DNA from: CAVVPY01 sp963750295
GTDB lineage: Bacteria > Actinomycetota > Actinomycetes > Mycobacteriales > Jatrophihabitantaceae
DNA length: 64,000 nt
Direction of reading: 5' to 3'
Assembly (NCBI GenBank): GCA_963750295.1
Contig: CAVVPY010000001.1
Span: forward strand, 1,116,001-1,180,000
Position 1 is the first letter of the stretch. Each line of letters begins with the position of its first letter. Shown here in pieces: positions 44,211 to 53,005 of the stretch. The translations under genes and the position numbers were made by a program. Below the pieces are notes generated by a model that was given only the letters and a program-made list of their open reading frames with translations, was not told the DNA's origin and ran no database searches.

Positions 44211-45386
44211 ATGAGCGTGTCCACGCCTACTGAGGTGCTCGCCGCGGTTGAGGACCTGCTGCCCGCGCTGCGGGAGCGGGCCCAGCAGACCGAAGACCTG
44301 CGGCGCATACCGGACGAGAACATCGCCGCGCTGCAGGACAGCGGGTTCTTCCGGTTGCTGCAGCCGGTGCGCCACCACGGCTTCGAGGCCTCACCGGTCG
44401 ACTTCTACCGCGCCGTCCGGCTGATCGCCAGCGCGTGCGGCTCGACCGGTTGGGTGTCGTCGGTCATCGGTGTGCACCCGTGGCAACTGGGCATCTTCGA
44501 CGACCGCGCTCAGCAGGAGGTGTGGGGCGAAGACCCGGCCACCCTCGTGTCGTCCTCGTACGCGCCGATGGGACGGGCGACCGCGGTGGAGGGCGGCTTC
44601 CGGTTCAGCGGCCGATGGAGTTTCTCCTCCGGCTGCGACCACGCCCAGTGGGTGTTTCTTGGCGGCCTGGTCATGGGGGCGGAAGGTTCCCCGGTGGACT
44701 TCCGGACATTCCTGCTGCCGCGCGCGGACTACGCGATCGACGACGTCTGGGACACCATCGGCCTGCGCGGTACCGGCAGCAACGACATCATCGTCGAGGA
44801 CGTGTTCGTCCCCGAGTACCGCACCCTGAGCTTCATGGACACCGCCCGCTGCTTCGGCCCGGGGCAGGCTGTGAACACCGCGCCGCTGTACAAGCTGCCG
44901 TTCGCGTCGGTCTTCTCGTGCTCGATCTCGACGCCCGTGCTCGGCATGGCGCAGGGTGCCTACGAGGCCTACGTCGGCTGGACGAAGGAGCGGGTACGGG
45001 CCTCGACCGGCGGCAAGGCGGCGGACGACTCGTTCAACCAGGTGCGGATCGCCGACGCGGCCGCGCGCATCGACGGTGCGGTGCTGCAGATCGAACGCAA
45101 CCTCGAAGAGGCGCTCGATCTCGCGACCAAGGGCGAGAAGATCCCCATGCCGCTGCGGGTCCGGGTGCGTCGCGACCAGGTGAACGCGACCGCTGCGGGC
45201 ATCGCGGCCGTCGACCGGCTGTTCGAGAGCGCCGGCGGCCGGGCGCTGCGCACGGGGACGCCGATCCAGCGGTTCTGGCGGGACGCGCACGCCGGGCGCG
45301 TGCACGCGATCAACGACCCGGAGAAGGCGCTGGCGATGTTCGGCCAGTTCGAGCTCGGCCTCAAGGTGCACGACGCGTGGCTGTGA
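44211..45386 (+). CDS. hsaA: HsaA, 3-HSA monooxygenase oxygenase subunit
   Basis: 391 residues from ATG 44211 (GGAGAAGACG just upstream). Group D flavin monooxygenase with an acyl-CoA-dehydrogenase fold: ACGSTGWVSSVIGVHPWQL, GRWSFSSGCDHAQWVFLGG, IGLRGTGSNDIIVEDVFVPE, ending GQFELGLKVHDAWL. As Rv3570c, it uses FMNH2 from HsaB to ortho-hydroxylate the phenolic secosteroid 3-HSA to 3,4-DHSA. First gene of hsaA-hsaD-hsaC-hsaB; its stop overlaps the hsaD GTG (GTGA). Confidence 0.95.
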   Translation: MSVSTPTEVLAAVEDLLPALRERAQQTEDLRRIPDENIAALQDSGFFRLLQPVRHHGFEASPVDFYRAVRLIASACGSTGWVSSVIGVHPWQLGIFDDRAQQEVWGEDPATLVSSSYAPMGRATAVEGGFRFSGRWSFSSGCDHAQWVFLGGLVMGAEGSPVDFRTFLLPRADYAIDDVWDTIGLRGTGSNDIIVEDVFVPEYRTLSFMDTARCFGPGQAVNTAPLYKLPFASVFSCSISTPVLGMAQGAYEAYVGWTKERVRASTGGKAADDSFNQVRIADAAARIDGAVLQIERNLEEALDLATKGEKIPMPLRVRVRRDQVNATAAGIAAVDRLFESAGGRALRTGTPIQRFWRDAHAGRVHAINDPEKALAMFGQFELGLKVHDAWL

Positions 45387-46268
45387 GTGCCGAGCCGCAG
45401 CTGTCGCTCGATGCCGAGTCGACGAGTCGGTTCGTCGAACTGCCGTCCGGGCTGCGGACTGCACCTGCACGAAGCCGGGGATCCGGCGGCCGAGACGGTA
45501 CTGCTGTTGCACGGCGGCGGTCCCGGCGCGTCGGCGTGGTCGAACTTCGGCCGCACGCTCGGCGTGCTCGCCACCGGCTTCCACGTCCTCGCCGTCGATC
45601 AGCCCGGCTTCGGCCGCTCCAGCAAGCCGGCCGAGTTCGACCGCCAGTTCTTCACCTTCAGTGCTGATGCGATCGCCGAGCTGCTCGCCGAACTCGGCAT
45701 CGAGCGCGCCCACTGCGTCGGCAACTCACTCGGCGGCGGCACCGCGGTGCGCCTTGCACTCGACCACCCCGGCAAGGCAGGGCGGCTGGTGCTGATGGCA
45801 CCGGGCGGGCTCGGCCTCAACGTCCTCGCCCCTGACCCGACCGAAGGCATCAAGAAGCTGTACGCCTTCGCGGCACCGCCCGGACCGTCCAAGGAGAAGC
45901 TGGCCGACTTCCTGCGGACGTTGGTCTTCGACCAGTCGATGATCACCGACGAGCTGGTCGCCGAGCGCTACGAGCACGCCGCAGACCCCGAGACCCTCGC
46001 CTCGATGCGGGCGATGGGCGCGTCGTTCATGCGGCCCGGCGCCGCCGAGCAGGCGATGCTGTGGCGCGAGGCCTACCGGCTGCGCCAGCGCGTCCTGCTC
46101 GTCTGGGGCCGCGAGGACCGGGTCAACCCGCTCGACGGTGCACTGACTGCGCTCAAGCTCATCCCGCGTGCTCAGCTGCACGTGTTCGGCGGATGCGGGC
46201 ACTGGGCGATGCTGGAGAAGTTCGACGAGTTCAACCGGCTGACCGCCGACTTCTTGTCCGCGGACTAG
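45383..46268 (+). CDS. hsaD: HsaD, meta-cleavage product hydrolase, one frameshift
   Basis: About 294 codons. GTG 45383 reads MSAEPQLSLDAESTSRFVEL; one extra base near 45463 separates this from LHLHEAGDPAAETVLLLHGG. C-C bond hydrolase features are VLLLHGGGPGASAWSNF (oxyanion), nucleophile GNSLGGGTAVRLA, acid Asp in WGREDRVNPLDGAL, base His in GCGHWAML. As Rv3569c, it splits 4,9-DSHA into 2-hydroxyhexa-2,4-dienoate and DOHNAA (HIP). The break is in a short, poorly conserved part; the rest is intact. Confidence 0.93.
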
Positions 46269-46278
46269 GAGGCGCCAC

Positions 46279-47184
46279 ATGAGCGTTCGCTCACTCGGGT
46301 ACTTGCGGATCGAGACGACCGACGTGTCCGCCTGGCGCGACTACGGCCTCAAGGTGCTCGGCATGGTCGAGGGCAGTGGCACCGTGGACGGTGCGCTGTA
46401 CCTGCGGATGGACGACTTCCCGGCGCGCCTGGTCATCGTGCCGGGCGTGCACGACCGGCTCGCCGCCAGCGGCTGGGAAACGGCGAATGCCGCGCAATTG
46501 CAGGACGTCCGCGACCGCCTGGACGCGGCCGGCGTCCCCTACAAGGAGGGTTCGGCCGACGAACTCGCCGAGCGGCGGGTCGCGGAACTGATCAGCTTCG
46601 AGGACCCGTCCGGCAACACGTTGGAGGCCTTCCACGGCGTTGCGCTGCAGCACCGCCGCGTCGTGAGCCCGTACGGCCACACGTTCGTCACCGGTGAGCA
46701 GGGCCTCGGCCACGTCGTGCTGTCGACCAAGGACGACGAGGCTGCGCTGCGCTTCTACCGCGACGTGCTCGGATTCCAGTTACGTGACTCGATGCGGGTG
46801 CCGCCGCAACTGGTCGGCCGTCCCGCGGACGGGGCGCCGGCCTGGCTGCGCTTCTTCGGCTGCAACCCGCGACACCACAGCCTGGCCTTCCTGCCGATGC
46901 CGACCCCGTCTGGCATCGTCCACCTCATGATCGAGGTCGAGCGGGCCGACGACGTCGGGCTGTGCCTGGACCGCGCCCTGCGCCGCAAGGTCCCTATGTC
47001 GGCCACCCTGGGCCGCCACGTCAACGACCTGATGCTGAGCTTCTACATGAAGACGCCCGGGGGGTTCGACGTCGAGTTCGGCTGCGAGGGCCGCCAGGTC
47101 GAGGACGATTCGTGGATCGCGCGCGAGAGCACCGCGGTGAGTCTGTGGGGTCACGACTTCACCCTCGGCGCCCAGTACCGGTGA
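46279..47184 (+). CDS. hsaC: HsaC, extradiol catechol dioxygenase
   Basis: 301 residues from ATG 46279, with the AGGAGG ribosome site 7 bp upstream. Two-domain type I extradiol dioxygenase; iron ligands H145 (GLGHVVLS), H215 (GIVHLMIEV) and E266 (FDVEFGCEG) are in place. As Rv3568c, it cleaves the catechol ring of 3,4-DHSA to 4,9-DSHA. The stop overlaps the hsaB start by 4 bp. Confidence 0.96.
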   Translation: MSVRSLGYLRIETTDVSAWRDYGLKVLGMVEGSGTVDGALYLRMDDFPARLVIVPGVHDRLAASGWETANAAQLQDVRDRLDAAGVPYKEGSADELAERRVAELISFEDPSGNTLEAFHGVALQHRRVVSPYGHTFVTGEQGLGHVVLSTKDDEAALRFYRDVLGFQLRDSMRVPPQLVGRPADGAPAWLRFFGCNPRHHSLAFLPMPTPSGIVHLMIEVERADDVGLCLDRALRRKVPMSATLGRHVNDLMLSFYMKTPGGFDVEFGCEGRQVEDDSWIARESTAVSLWGHDFTLGAQYR

Positions 47185-47735
47185 CCGGGACGGGCGTGGA
47201 GGCGGCAGCATTCCGCCGCGCGCTCGGGCACTTCTGCACCGGCGTCACCGTGGTCGCGGCGATCGGGGACGGCGAGCCGGTCGGGTTCGCCTGCCAGTCC
47301 TTCGCGGCGCTGTCGCTCGACCCGCCGCTGGTGCTCTTCTGCCCGGGCAAGTTCTCGAAAACGTGGCCACTCATCGAGGCGGCGGGCTCGTTCTGCGTCA
47401 ACGTCCTGGCCCACGATCAGCGTGACGTCAGCGCCGTGTTCGGCAAGTCCGGATCGGACAAGTTCGCGTCGGTCGCCTGGTCGCCGGCCCCGTCCGGTGC
47501 CCCGGCCCTCGATGGCGTCCTCGCGTGGATCGACTGCACGGTCGAGCACGTCGTGGACGGTGGCGATCACTGGATCGTCGTGGGGCGAGTCACCACGCTC
47601 GACGTCTCGGGCACTGACGGGGCGCGTCCGCTGCTGTTCTACCGCGGCGCGTACACCGCAGTAGAAGCCGCCGAGCCGACGCCGGCCATCCTCGACAACC
47701 TGATCACCTGGTCACGCGCCGACGACTGGTTCTGA
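47181..47735 (+). CDS. hsaB: HsaB, flavin reductase of 3-HSA monooxygenase
   Basis: 184 residues from GTG 47181 (GTGA overlap with hsaC). Split-barrel flavin reductase: FRRALGHFCTGVTVVAAIGD, GFACQSFAALSLDPPLVLFC, FCVNVLAHDQRDVSAVFG and HWIVVGRVTTLDV. As Rv3567c, it supplies reduced flavin to HsaA using NADH. Last gene of the hsa operon; hsaEFG, which handle the ring-A fragment, are not in this window. Confidence 0.94.
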   Translation: MTGTGVEAAAFRRALGHFCTGVTVVAAIGDGEPVGFACQSFAALSLDPPLVLFCPGKFSKTWPLIEAAGSFCVNVLAHDQRDVSAVFGKSGSDKFASVAWSPAPSGAPALDGVLAWIDCTVEHVVDGGDHWIVVGRVTTLDVSGTDGARPLLFYRGAYTAVEAAEPTPAILDNLITWSRADDWF

Positions 47736-47753
47736 TCGCCGCGTTCCCGGCTC

Positions 47754-47803
47754 GCGACGGGTGGGGCGGCCGCGGACCGGACGCGGACGCGGACGCCCGT
47801 CGC
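47754..47803. terminator. Possible bidirectional terminator after hsaB
   Basis: GCGACGGG (47754-47761) pairs with CCCGTCGC (47796-47803) around a 34-base GC-rich loop containing ACGCGGACGCGGACG. It lies between convergent gene ends and has no U tract, so the call is tentative. Confidence 0.35.
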
Positions 47804-48519
47804 TAGCGGTGCTCGATCAGGACGCACACGTACTGAGCGGTTGCCGGGTGGTAGGCCCAGCCCACCTCGACCGACGACAGTTGCGGATCGAGCAGCCAGT
47901 TCCCCTGACCTGACGCGATGTCGGTGATGGCCAGCCGGCCGTTCTGGCTCGGTTCCGGCACGACCGCGAACGGCTGTGCGCACTGGGGCCCGTCGCCGCG
48001 CGTGACCGCGCACTGCTGCGCGGCGTTCGTCTCGAGGACCGGCGTCGTCGCTTGCCCGTGACCCGCGCGGTACTCGTTGAGCGCCGACTGCACGCCCCCG
48101 CGGCCGCTCACCGAGCACGGCTCGGCGGTCGGACACGGGTAGCTGCTGGCAGGCTGGGACGACGTGCTCGGCGGTGGCGACGTCGGCGGGCTGGATGTGG
48201 TCACGGTGCTGCTGGTGCGCGTCCGGGCAGGCGTCGATGCGGACGCGCTCGTGGACCGGTGGTGGGAGGTACTGGCCGAATGCGACGCGGCGTGAGTGGA
48301 CGGCGCGGCGGTCCGCGATCCCGGAACCTCGGTGAGCCGGAACGTCGGCCCGGCGACCGGGTGGTGTTTGCCGTTCGTCCCGAGAACGAAGATCAGCAGC
48401 GCCGCGGCGGTCGCGCCGATCAGGCCGATCACGAGCAGGCTCCAGGTGTTGCGCCGCCGCCGGTCCGCGTCGGTGCGGGCCGGTCCGGGGGTGGGCCGGG
48501 GGGTCGGCAGGTCGGTCAT
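47803..48519 (-). CDS. Membrane-anchored Ser/Thr-rich protein with CAP-like domain
   Basis: 238 residues from ATG 48519. Cytoplasmic N-terminus (Pro/Arg-rich), one membrane span at about 27-47 (SLLVIGLIGATAAALLIFVL), then a Ser/Thr/Pro linker of about 80 residues, then an extracellular domain with four Cys that includes VQSALNEYRAGHGQ and VGWAYHPATAQYVCVLIE, recalling SCP/CAP domains (also seen with such linkers in other actinomycetes). The His of the usual CAP active site is not obvious, so the assignment is tentative. Confidence 0.65.
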   Translation of the reverse strand: MTDLPTPRPTPGPARTDADRRRRNTWSLLVIGLIGATAAALLIFVLGTNGKHHPVAGPTFRLTEVPGSRTAAPSTHAASHSASTSHHRSTSASASTPARTRTSSTVTTSSPPTSPPPSTSSQPASSYPCPTAEPCSVSGRGGVQSALNEYRAGHGQATTPVLETNAAQQCAVTRGDGPQCAQPFAVVPEPSQNGRLAITDIASGQGNWLLDPQLSSVEVGWAYHPATAQYVCVLIEHR

Positions 48520-48588
48520 TGTGGTCGCTCTCGCAGCAGGCGCACGGTGGACAGGGTAAGAGATCGAGGTTTCGGCAGCACTGCCCGG

Positions 48589-49018
48589 TCAGCCAGGTAG
48601 GCCGTGGAGGTAGCCCAATTCCTGGCTGCGGGCGCTGATCCGCCAGCCCTCAGGCGTACGCACGAAGACGTCGCGGTACCAGAGGCCGGCGAACAGCACC
48701 TGCTGCTTGCCGTCCACGTCCAGGTACATCGGGTTGTGGCACATGGTGCGGCCGTGGGCGCTGTCGCCCGCCAACGTGATCATGCTTGTCGCGATCAGGT
48801 GCTGGTGACCGGTGAAGATCTCCAGCGTGCGCGCCAGCCACCCCTTCATCGTCGACAGGTCACCGGACTCGCCACCCGTCGCGGTGAGGTCGAGAACCGC
48901 GTCCGCGCGTGAAGAGCGCATCGAGTTCGTCCCACTGGTGGAAGTCGATCGCGTAGCAGTACGCGACGAGCAGGTCGTTGATCTCGAGCCGGTCGGACAG
49001 TTCCTGCTGCGACTTCAC
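48589..49018 (-). CDS. SnoaL/NTF2-like (ketosteroid-isomerase fold) protein, one frameshift
   Basis: About 143 codons. GTG 49018 reads MKSQQELSDRLEINDLLVAY and WDELDALFT; an extra base near 48908 leads to ADAVLDLTATGGESGDLSTM, FTGHQHLIATSMITLAG and PEGWRISARSQELGYL. This is the SnoaL-4/DUF4440-like branch of the NTF2 fold; members include ketosteroid isomerases, dehydratases and non-catalytic proteins. The start overlaps the fadE33 stop (GTGA), so it is the last gene of the fadD3 operon and should be under KstR2. The exact activity cannot be told. Confidence 0.83.
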
Positions 49019-50059
49019 AGGCCCGCCGCGCCTTCGAGCCGGCGCAGGTGGACGTCCGGCGAACCGAACAGGTGCGCGCTGCCGTGCGCCCGCTTGAAGT
49101 ACAGCTGCGCGTCGTGCTCCCAGGTGATCGCGATGCCACCGTGCAGCTGGATGCACTCGCCGGCGACGCGCAGGAAGGCCTCGCTGCAGAACGCCTTCGC
49201 CGTCGACGGGTCGAGCACTCCCGTCGGCAGCCCCGTAGGCCGCGGAGCGCGCCGCCTCCACGAGCACGTGCAGGTCGGCCATGCGATGTTTGAGCGCTTG
49301 AAAGCTGCCGATCGGACGGCCGAACTGCACGCGCGTCTTGGTGTAGTCGACGCTCCGATCGAGGATCCGTGCCGCAGCGCCGACCTGCTCGGCGCTCAAC
49401 GCGACGATCGCCGCGTCGACTGCCGCGCTCAGGGCGCCCTCGGCCGACCCGCCGATCCGGGTGCCGGGGACGCAGGCGAACGTCAGTGTCGCCAACCGCC
49501 GGGTCAGATCCATCGCCGGGGTGTGCCGGCGGTCCACCGCGGCGGCGTCGACCTCGTACACACCGACGCCGTCGGCCCCGCGAGCCGCGACCAACACGAT
49601 GTCGGCGGTGTCGCCGTCGAGGACGTAGTGCGCGGTTCCGGTGATCGCGCCCGCGTCGGCCGTGCATGCGATGTCCGCAGGCGTCCAGGCACCGTCGGCT
49701 CCGACCCAGGCCAGCGCGGCCACCTCACCGGCAGCGATGCGCGGCAGCAGCCGCTCGCAGGCGTCGGGGTCGCGGAGTTCCAGCAGCGTCCGCGCGGCGA
49801 GGACGGCCGAGCCGAGCAGGGGAGTCGGGGTGAGCGTCGCGCCGAGTTCGGCCAGCACCACCTGGATTTCCGCCATTCCGGCACCCGCGCCGCCGTACTG
49901 CTCGGGGATCGCCAGCGCGGCGACACCGATCTGTTCGCAGAGCACCCGCCACAGTGCCGCGTCGTAGCCGCCCGGGGCCTCGATCGCGGTGCGGACGTCG
50001 GACCGCTTGGCGAGCAGCGTCCGCACCGCCTCGCGCAACCCGCGCTGCTCGTCGTTCAC
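49015..50059 (-). CDS. fadE33: Acyl-CoA dehydrogenase, FadE33/IpdE2 position, one frameshift
   Basis: About 348 codons from GTG 50059. ACAD fold: AAGGYDAALWRVLCEQIGVA, IPEQYGGAGAGMAEIQVVLA, RILDRSVDYTKTRVQFGRPI, and after an extra base near 49226 DPSTAKAFCSEAFLRVAGEC and LHGGIAITWEHDAQLYFKRA. Order in the operon (fadD3...fadE31-32-33) suggests it is FadE33/IpdE2, the beta-type subunit that pairs with IpdE1 (FadE30) to dehydrogenate 5-OH-HIP-CoA. FadE32 is the alternative. It is chained by 4-bp overlaps to the genes on both sides. Confidence 0.82.
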
Positions 50060-51046
50060 CGCTCGGTCCGCTCGGCTCGCAGGGCGGCCAGGACGCGTGC
50101 CCGGTGCCACGACTGGGTGCCCCACGGCGAGACCAGGGCGCGGACCTTCGTCAGCCACAACGACAGGTCGTACTCGGCGGTGTAACCGATGGCGCCGTGC
50201 ACCTGCAGCGCGGTCCGTGCGGCCCGGTACGCGGCGTCGGTGCAGGCGACCTTCGCCGCGGACACGTCCCGCCCGGCACGTGATGCGTCCCCCGAAGCCG
50301 CCAGCGTGAGCGCAGCGCCGAACAGCAGCGGTCGCGAGAGTTCCAGGCCCACACTCGCATCGGCAAGCTGGTGCTTCACCGCCTGGAACCGGCCGATCGC
50401 TGTACCGAACTGGGTGCGCTGCTTCGCGTAGTCGACGCTGCGCTGCAGCAGCGCGCGCCCGGCGCCGTGAATCTGCGCCGCCGTCGCGAGTGCGCCCAGT
50501 GCGAGGGACCGCTCGGTGTCGACCCGCGCGATCGGTTCAGCTGCGGTGACCTCCGCCAGAAGCCGCGCGGCGTCCACCGAGGTGTGGCACAGGCCCACGG
50601 CTGCCCGGCTCAGCTCACCGTCCGCGACGAGGTACACGGCGTCGCAGACCTCGGCGTCGAGGGCGAACGGGACGTGCGGCGGCAACGCGACGCTTGCCAG
50701 CAGCGTTCCCGAACCGATCGCGTCGAGCTGGTCCGCGGCGGGTGTGCCGGCAAGCAGTGGTGGCAGCGCAGCAATCGACTCGACGAGCGGCCCGGGGACC
50801 GCGAAGCGTCCCAGCTGTTCGAAGGCGAGGACGAGCTCGACCGGACCGGCTCCGAAGCCACCGTGCTCGGCCGGCAGGCCCAGCGCATGGACCCCCAACT
50901 CGGCCAGCCGCGCCCACAGCTTGCGACCGGGGGAATGGTCGCCGGCCGCCCAGGATCGCGGTGACGGCTGGGGTGTCCGCGGCGCTGAGCAGGTCGGCGA
51001 GCGAGGCGGCGAAATCGCGCTGTTCGGTGGACGGCAAGAACCTCAT
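50056..51046 (-). CDS. fadE32: Acyl-CoA dehydrogenase, FadE32 position, one frameshift
   Basis: About 330 codons from ATG 51046. MRFLPSTEQRDFAASLADLL, then after an extra base near 50952 GRKLWARLAELGVHALGLPA, GGFGAGPVELVLAFEQLG, LLQRSVDYAKQRTQFGTAIG and VHGAIGYTAEYDLSLWLTKV, ending at the fadE33 start. Such short ACADs are usually the non-catalytic halves of alpha2beta2 steroid dehydrogenases. Numbering rests on position between fadE31 and the next ACAD; the substrate is some C/D-ring CoA ester. Confidence 0.82.
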
Positions 51047-52166
51047 CGCGGCAGCCCGAGCAGGCGTTCGGCGACGACATTGCGCTGGATCTCGTTCGTG
51101 CCGGCATAGATCGGCCCCGCGAGCGAGAACAGGTAGCCGGCCATCCACTCGTCGAGCAGTTCACCGCGCGCGCCCTGCAGGTCGAGCGCGGTCTCGTGCA
51201 AGGCGACGTCCAGGTCGGACCAGAACAGCTTGCCGAGACTGGATTCCGGCGCCCAGTTCGCCCCCGTCGGCCAGTCGGGTCACGGTCTCGAAGGTGTGCA
51301 GCTGATAGGCACGCGCGCCGATCCAGGCGTCGACCACGCGGTCGGTGAGCGCACTGTCGGTCGTACCGACGGCGAGGGCGACGAGACGGTCCGCGGCGGC
51401 AAGGAATCGCCCGGGCGAGCGCAGGGACAGCCCGCGTTCGTTGCTGGCCGTCGACATCGCGACCCGCCAGCCGTTGCCGATGCCCCCGATGACGTCCTCG
51501 TCGGGTACGTGGACGTCATCGAGGAAGATCTCGGCGAAACCGGGCCCGCCGTCGAGTTGCGGGATCCCGCGCACGCTCACGCCGTCGGCCCGCAGGTCGA
51601 ACATGAAATAGCTCAGTCCGCGGTGCCGCTCGGCGTCGGGATCGGTGCGGAACAGGCCGAACCCCCGGTCGGCGTAGGTCGCGCGGGTCGACCAGGTCTT
51701 CTGCCCCGACAGCAGCCAGCCACCGTCGGTCCGCACCGCACGGCTGCGCAGTCCGGCGAGGTCGCTGCCCGCCTCGGGCTCGGACCACGCCTGGGCCCAG
51801 ATCTCGTCGGCGCGCGCCATGGGCGGCATGATGCGCGCCAACTGCTCGGCCGTCCCGTGCGCGAACAAGGTCGGTGCCAGCAGGAAGATCCCGTTCTGGC
51901 TGACCCGGAGCGGCGCGCCGGCAGCGAAGTACTCCTCCTCGAAGATCACCCACTGCAACAAGGACGCGTCGCGGCCGCCCAACTCGCGCGGCCACGACAC
52001 GACCGACAGCCTCGCGTCGGCCAGGGTGCGCTCCCACTGCCGGTGCGCCTGCGAAACCGTCGGCAGTGTCCATCGACGGCAACGCCTCGGCCGGGACGTG
52101 CGCATGCAGGAACTCGCGGACCTCATCGCGAAAAGCCTGAGTCGCCTCGTCGAGGTCGAGATCCAT
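51043..52166 (-). CDS. fadE31: Acyl-CoA dehydrogenase, FadE31 position, two frameshifts
   Basis: About 374 codons from ATG 52166. MDLDLDEATQAFRDEVREFL begins the protein; an extra base near 52066 leads to QAHRQWERTLADARLSVVSW, IWAQAWSEPEAGSDLAGLRS, GQKTWSTRATYADRGFGLFR and FAEIFLDDVHVPDEDVIGG; another near 51253 leads to SSLGKLFWSDLDVALHETAL and IYAGTNEIQRNVVAERLLGL. A full-length catalytic-type ACAD in the KstR2 operon. The start overlaps the crotonase stop (TGATG), and the stop overlaps fadE32 (ATGA). Confidence 0.86.
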
Positions 52167-53005
52167 CAGGTCGCCGAGGACTTCATCGACTTGGGATCCA
52201 TGCCGCCGAGGGAGTCCGTACCGACCTCGGCGTTGTGGGCGTGCGCGAAATGGTGCAGTCCGAAGACCGAATCCATCCCGGTGCGCATCCCCATCGCGTC
52301 CTCGCACTGGTTGACCGCACGCTTGGTGAGTGCGAGGCCGAACTGGGGCATCGCGCCGATGCGCTCGGCCAGCGCCAACGTCTCGGCCTCGAGTTCGCCG
52401 CGGGGTACCACCCGATTGACCATGCCCCACTCGTACGCACGCTGTGCGCTGAACCGGTCACCGGTGAACAGGATCTCTTTCGCTGCGCGGGATCCGAGCA
52501 CCCAGGGGTGCGCGAAGTATTCGACACCGGGGATGCCCATCCGCACGACCGGATCGGCGAAGAAGGCGTCGTCGCTGGCCACGATCAGGTCGCACACGAA
52601 TGCCAGCATGAGGCCGCCCGCGATGCACGCGCCGTGGATGCTGCCGATCACCGGCTTCGGGATGTCGCGCCAGCGCCGGCACATCCCGAGATAGACCTCC
52701 ATCTCGCGCGCATACCGCAGGTCGCCGCCCTCACGACCGACGTGGTCCCACCAGATGACCGCGGTGTTCTCGTAGTGGACGTCGATGTCCCGGCCCGGCG
52801 TGCCGATGTCGTGCCCGGCGGAGAAGTGCTTGCCTGCCCCGGCCAGGACGATCACCTTCACCGCGTCGTCGTCGACCGCCTGCTGGAACGCGCGGTCGAG
52901 CGCGTAGGTCATCACCGAGTTCTGCGCGTTGCTGTACTCGGGCCGGTTCATCGTCACGAAAGCAGTGCTCCCGCGGACCTCGTAGCGGACGGCTTCGTCG
53001 GTCAT
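52166..53005 (-). CDS. Enoyl-CoA hydratase/isomerase (crotonase) family protein
   Basis: 279 residues from ATG 53005. Crotonase fold: VRGSTAFVTMNRPEYSNAQN, oxyanion GAGKHFSAGHDIG, IHGACIAGGLMLAFVCDLI and FFADPVVRMGIPGVEYFAHP. It ends in a longer His-rich region GLHHFAHAHNAEVGTDSLGG, seen in a sub-group of actinobacterial hydratases. It is not EchA20 (the ring-C hydrolase), whose sequence differs as I recall. It lies between fadD3 and fadE31, where M. tuberculosis has no gene. Frame intact; the start overlaps the fadD3 stop by 4 bp. Probably hydrates a C/D-ring or propionate side-chain enoyl-CoA. Confidence 0.88.
   Translation of the reverse strand: MTDEAVRYEVRGSTAFVTMNRPEYSNAQNSVMTYALDRAFQQAVDDDAVKVIVLAGAGKHFSAGHDIGTPGRDIDVHYENTAVIWWDHVGREGGDLRYAREMEVYLGMCRRWRDIPKPVIGSIHGACIAGGLMLAFVCDLIVASDDAFFADPVVRMGIPGVEYFAHPWVLGSRAAKEILFTGDRFSAQRAYEWGMVNRVVPRGELEAETLALAERIGAMPQFGLALTKRAVNQCEDAMGMRTGMDSVFGLHHFAHAHNAEVGTDSLGGMDPKSMKSSAT

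Noticed and set aside
52166..53005. Crotonase considered as EchA20 ring-C hydrolase
   Set aside because: Motifs, length and His-rich tail do not fit; left as an unassigned crotonase.
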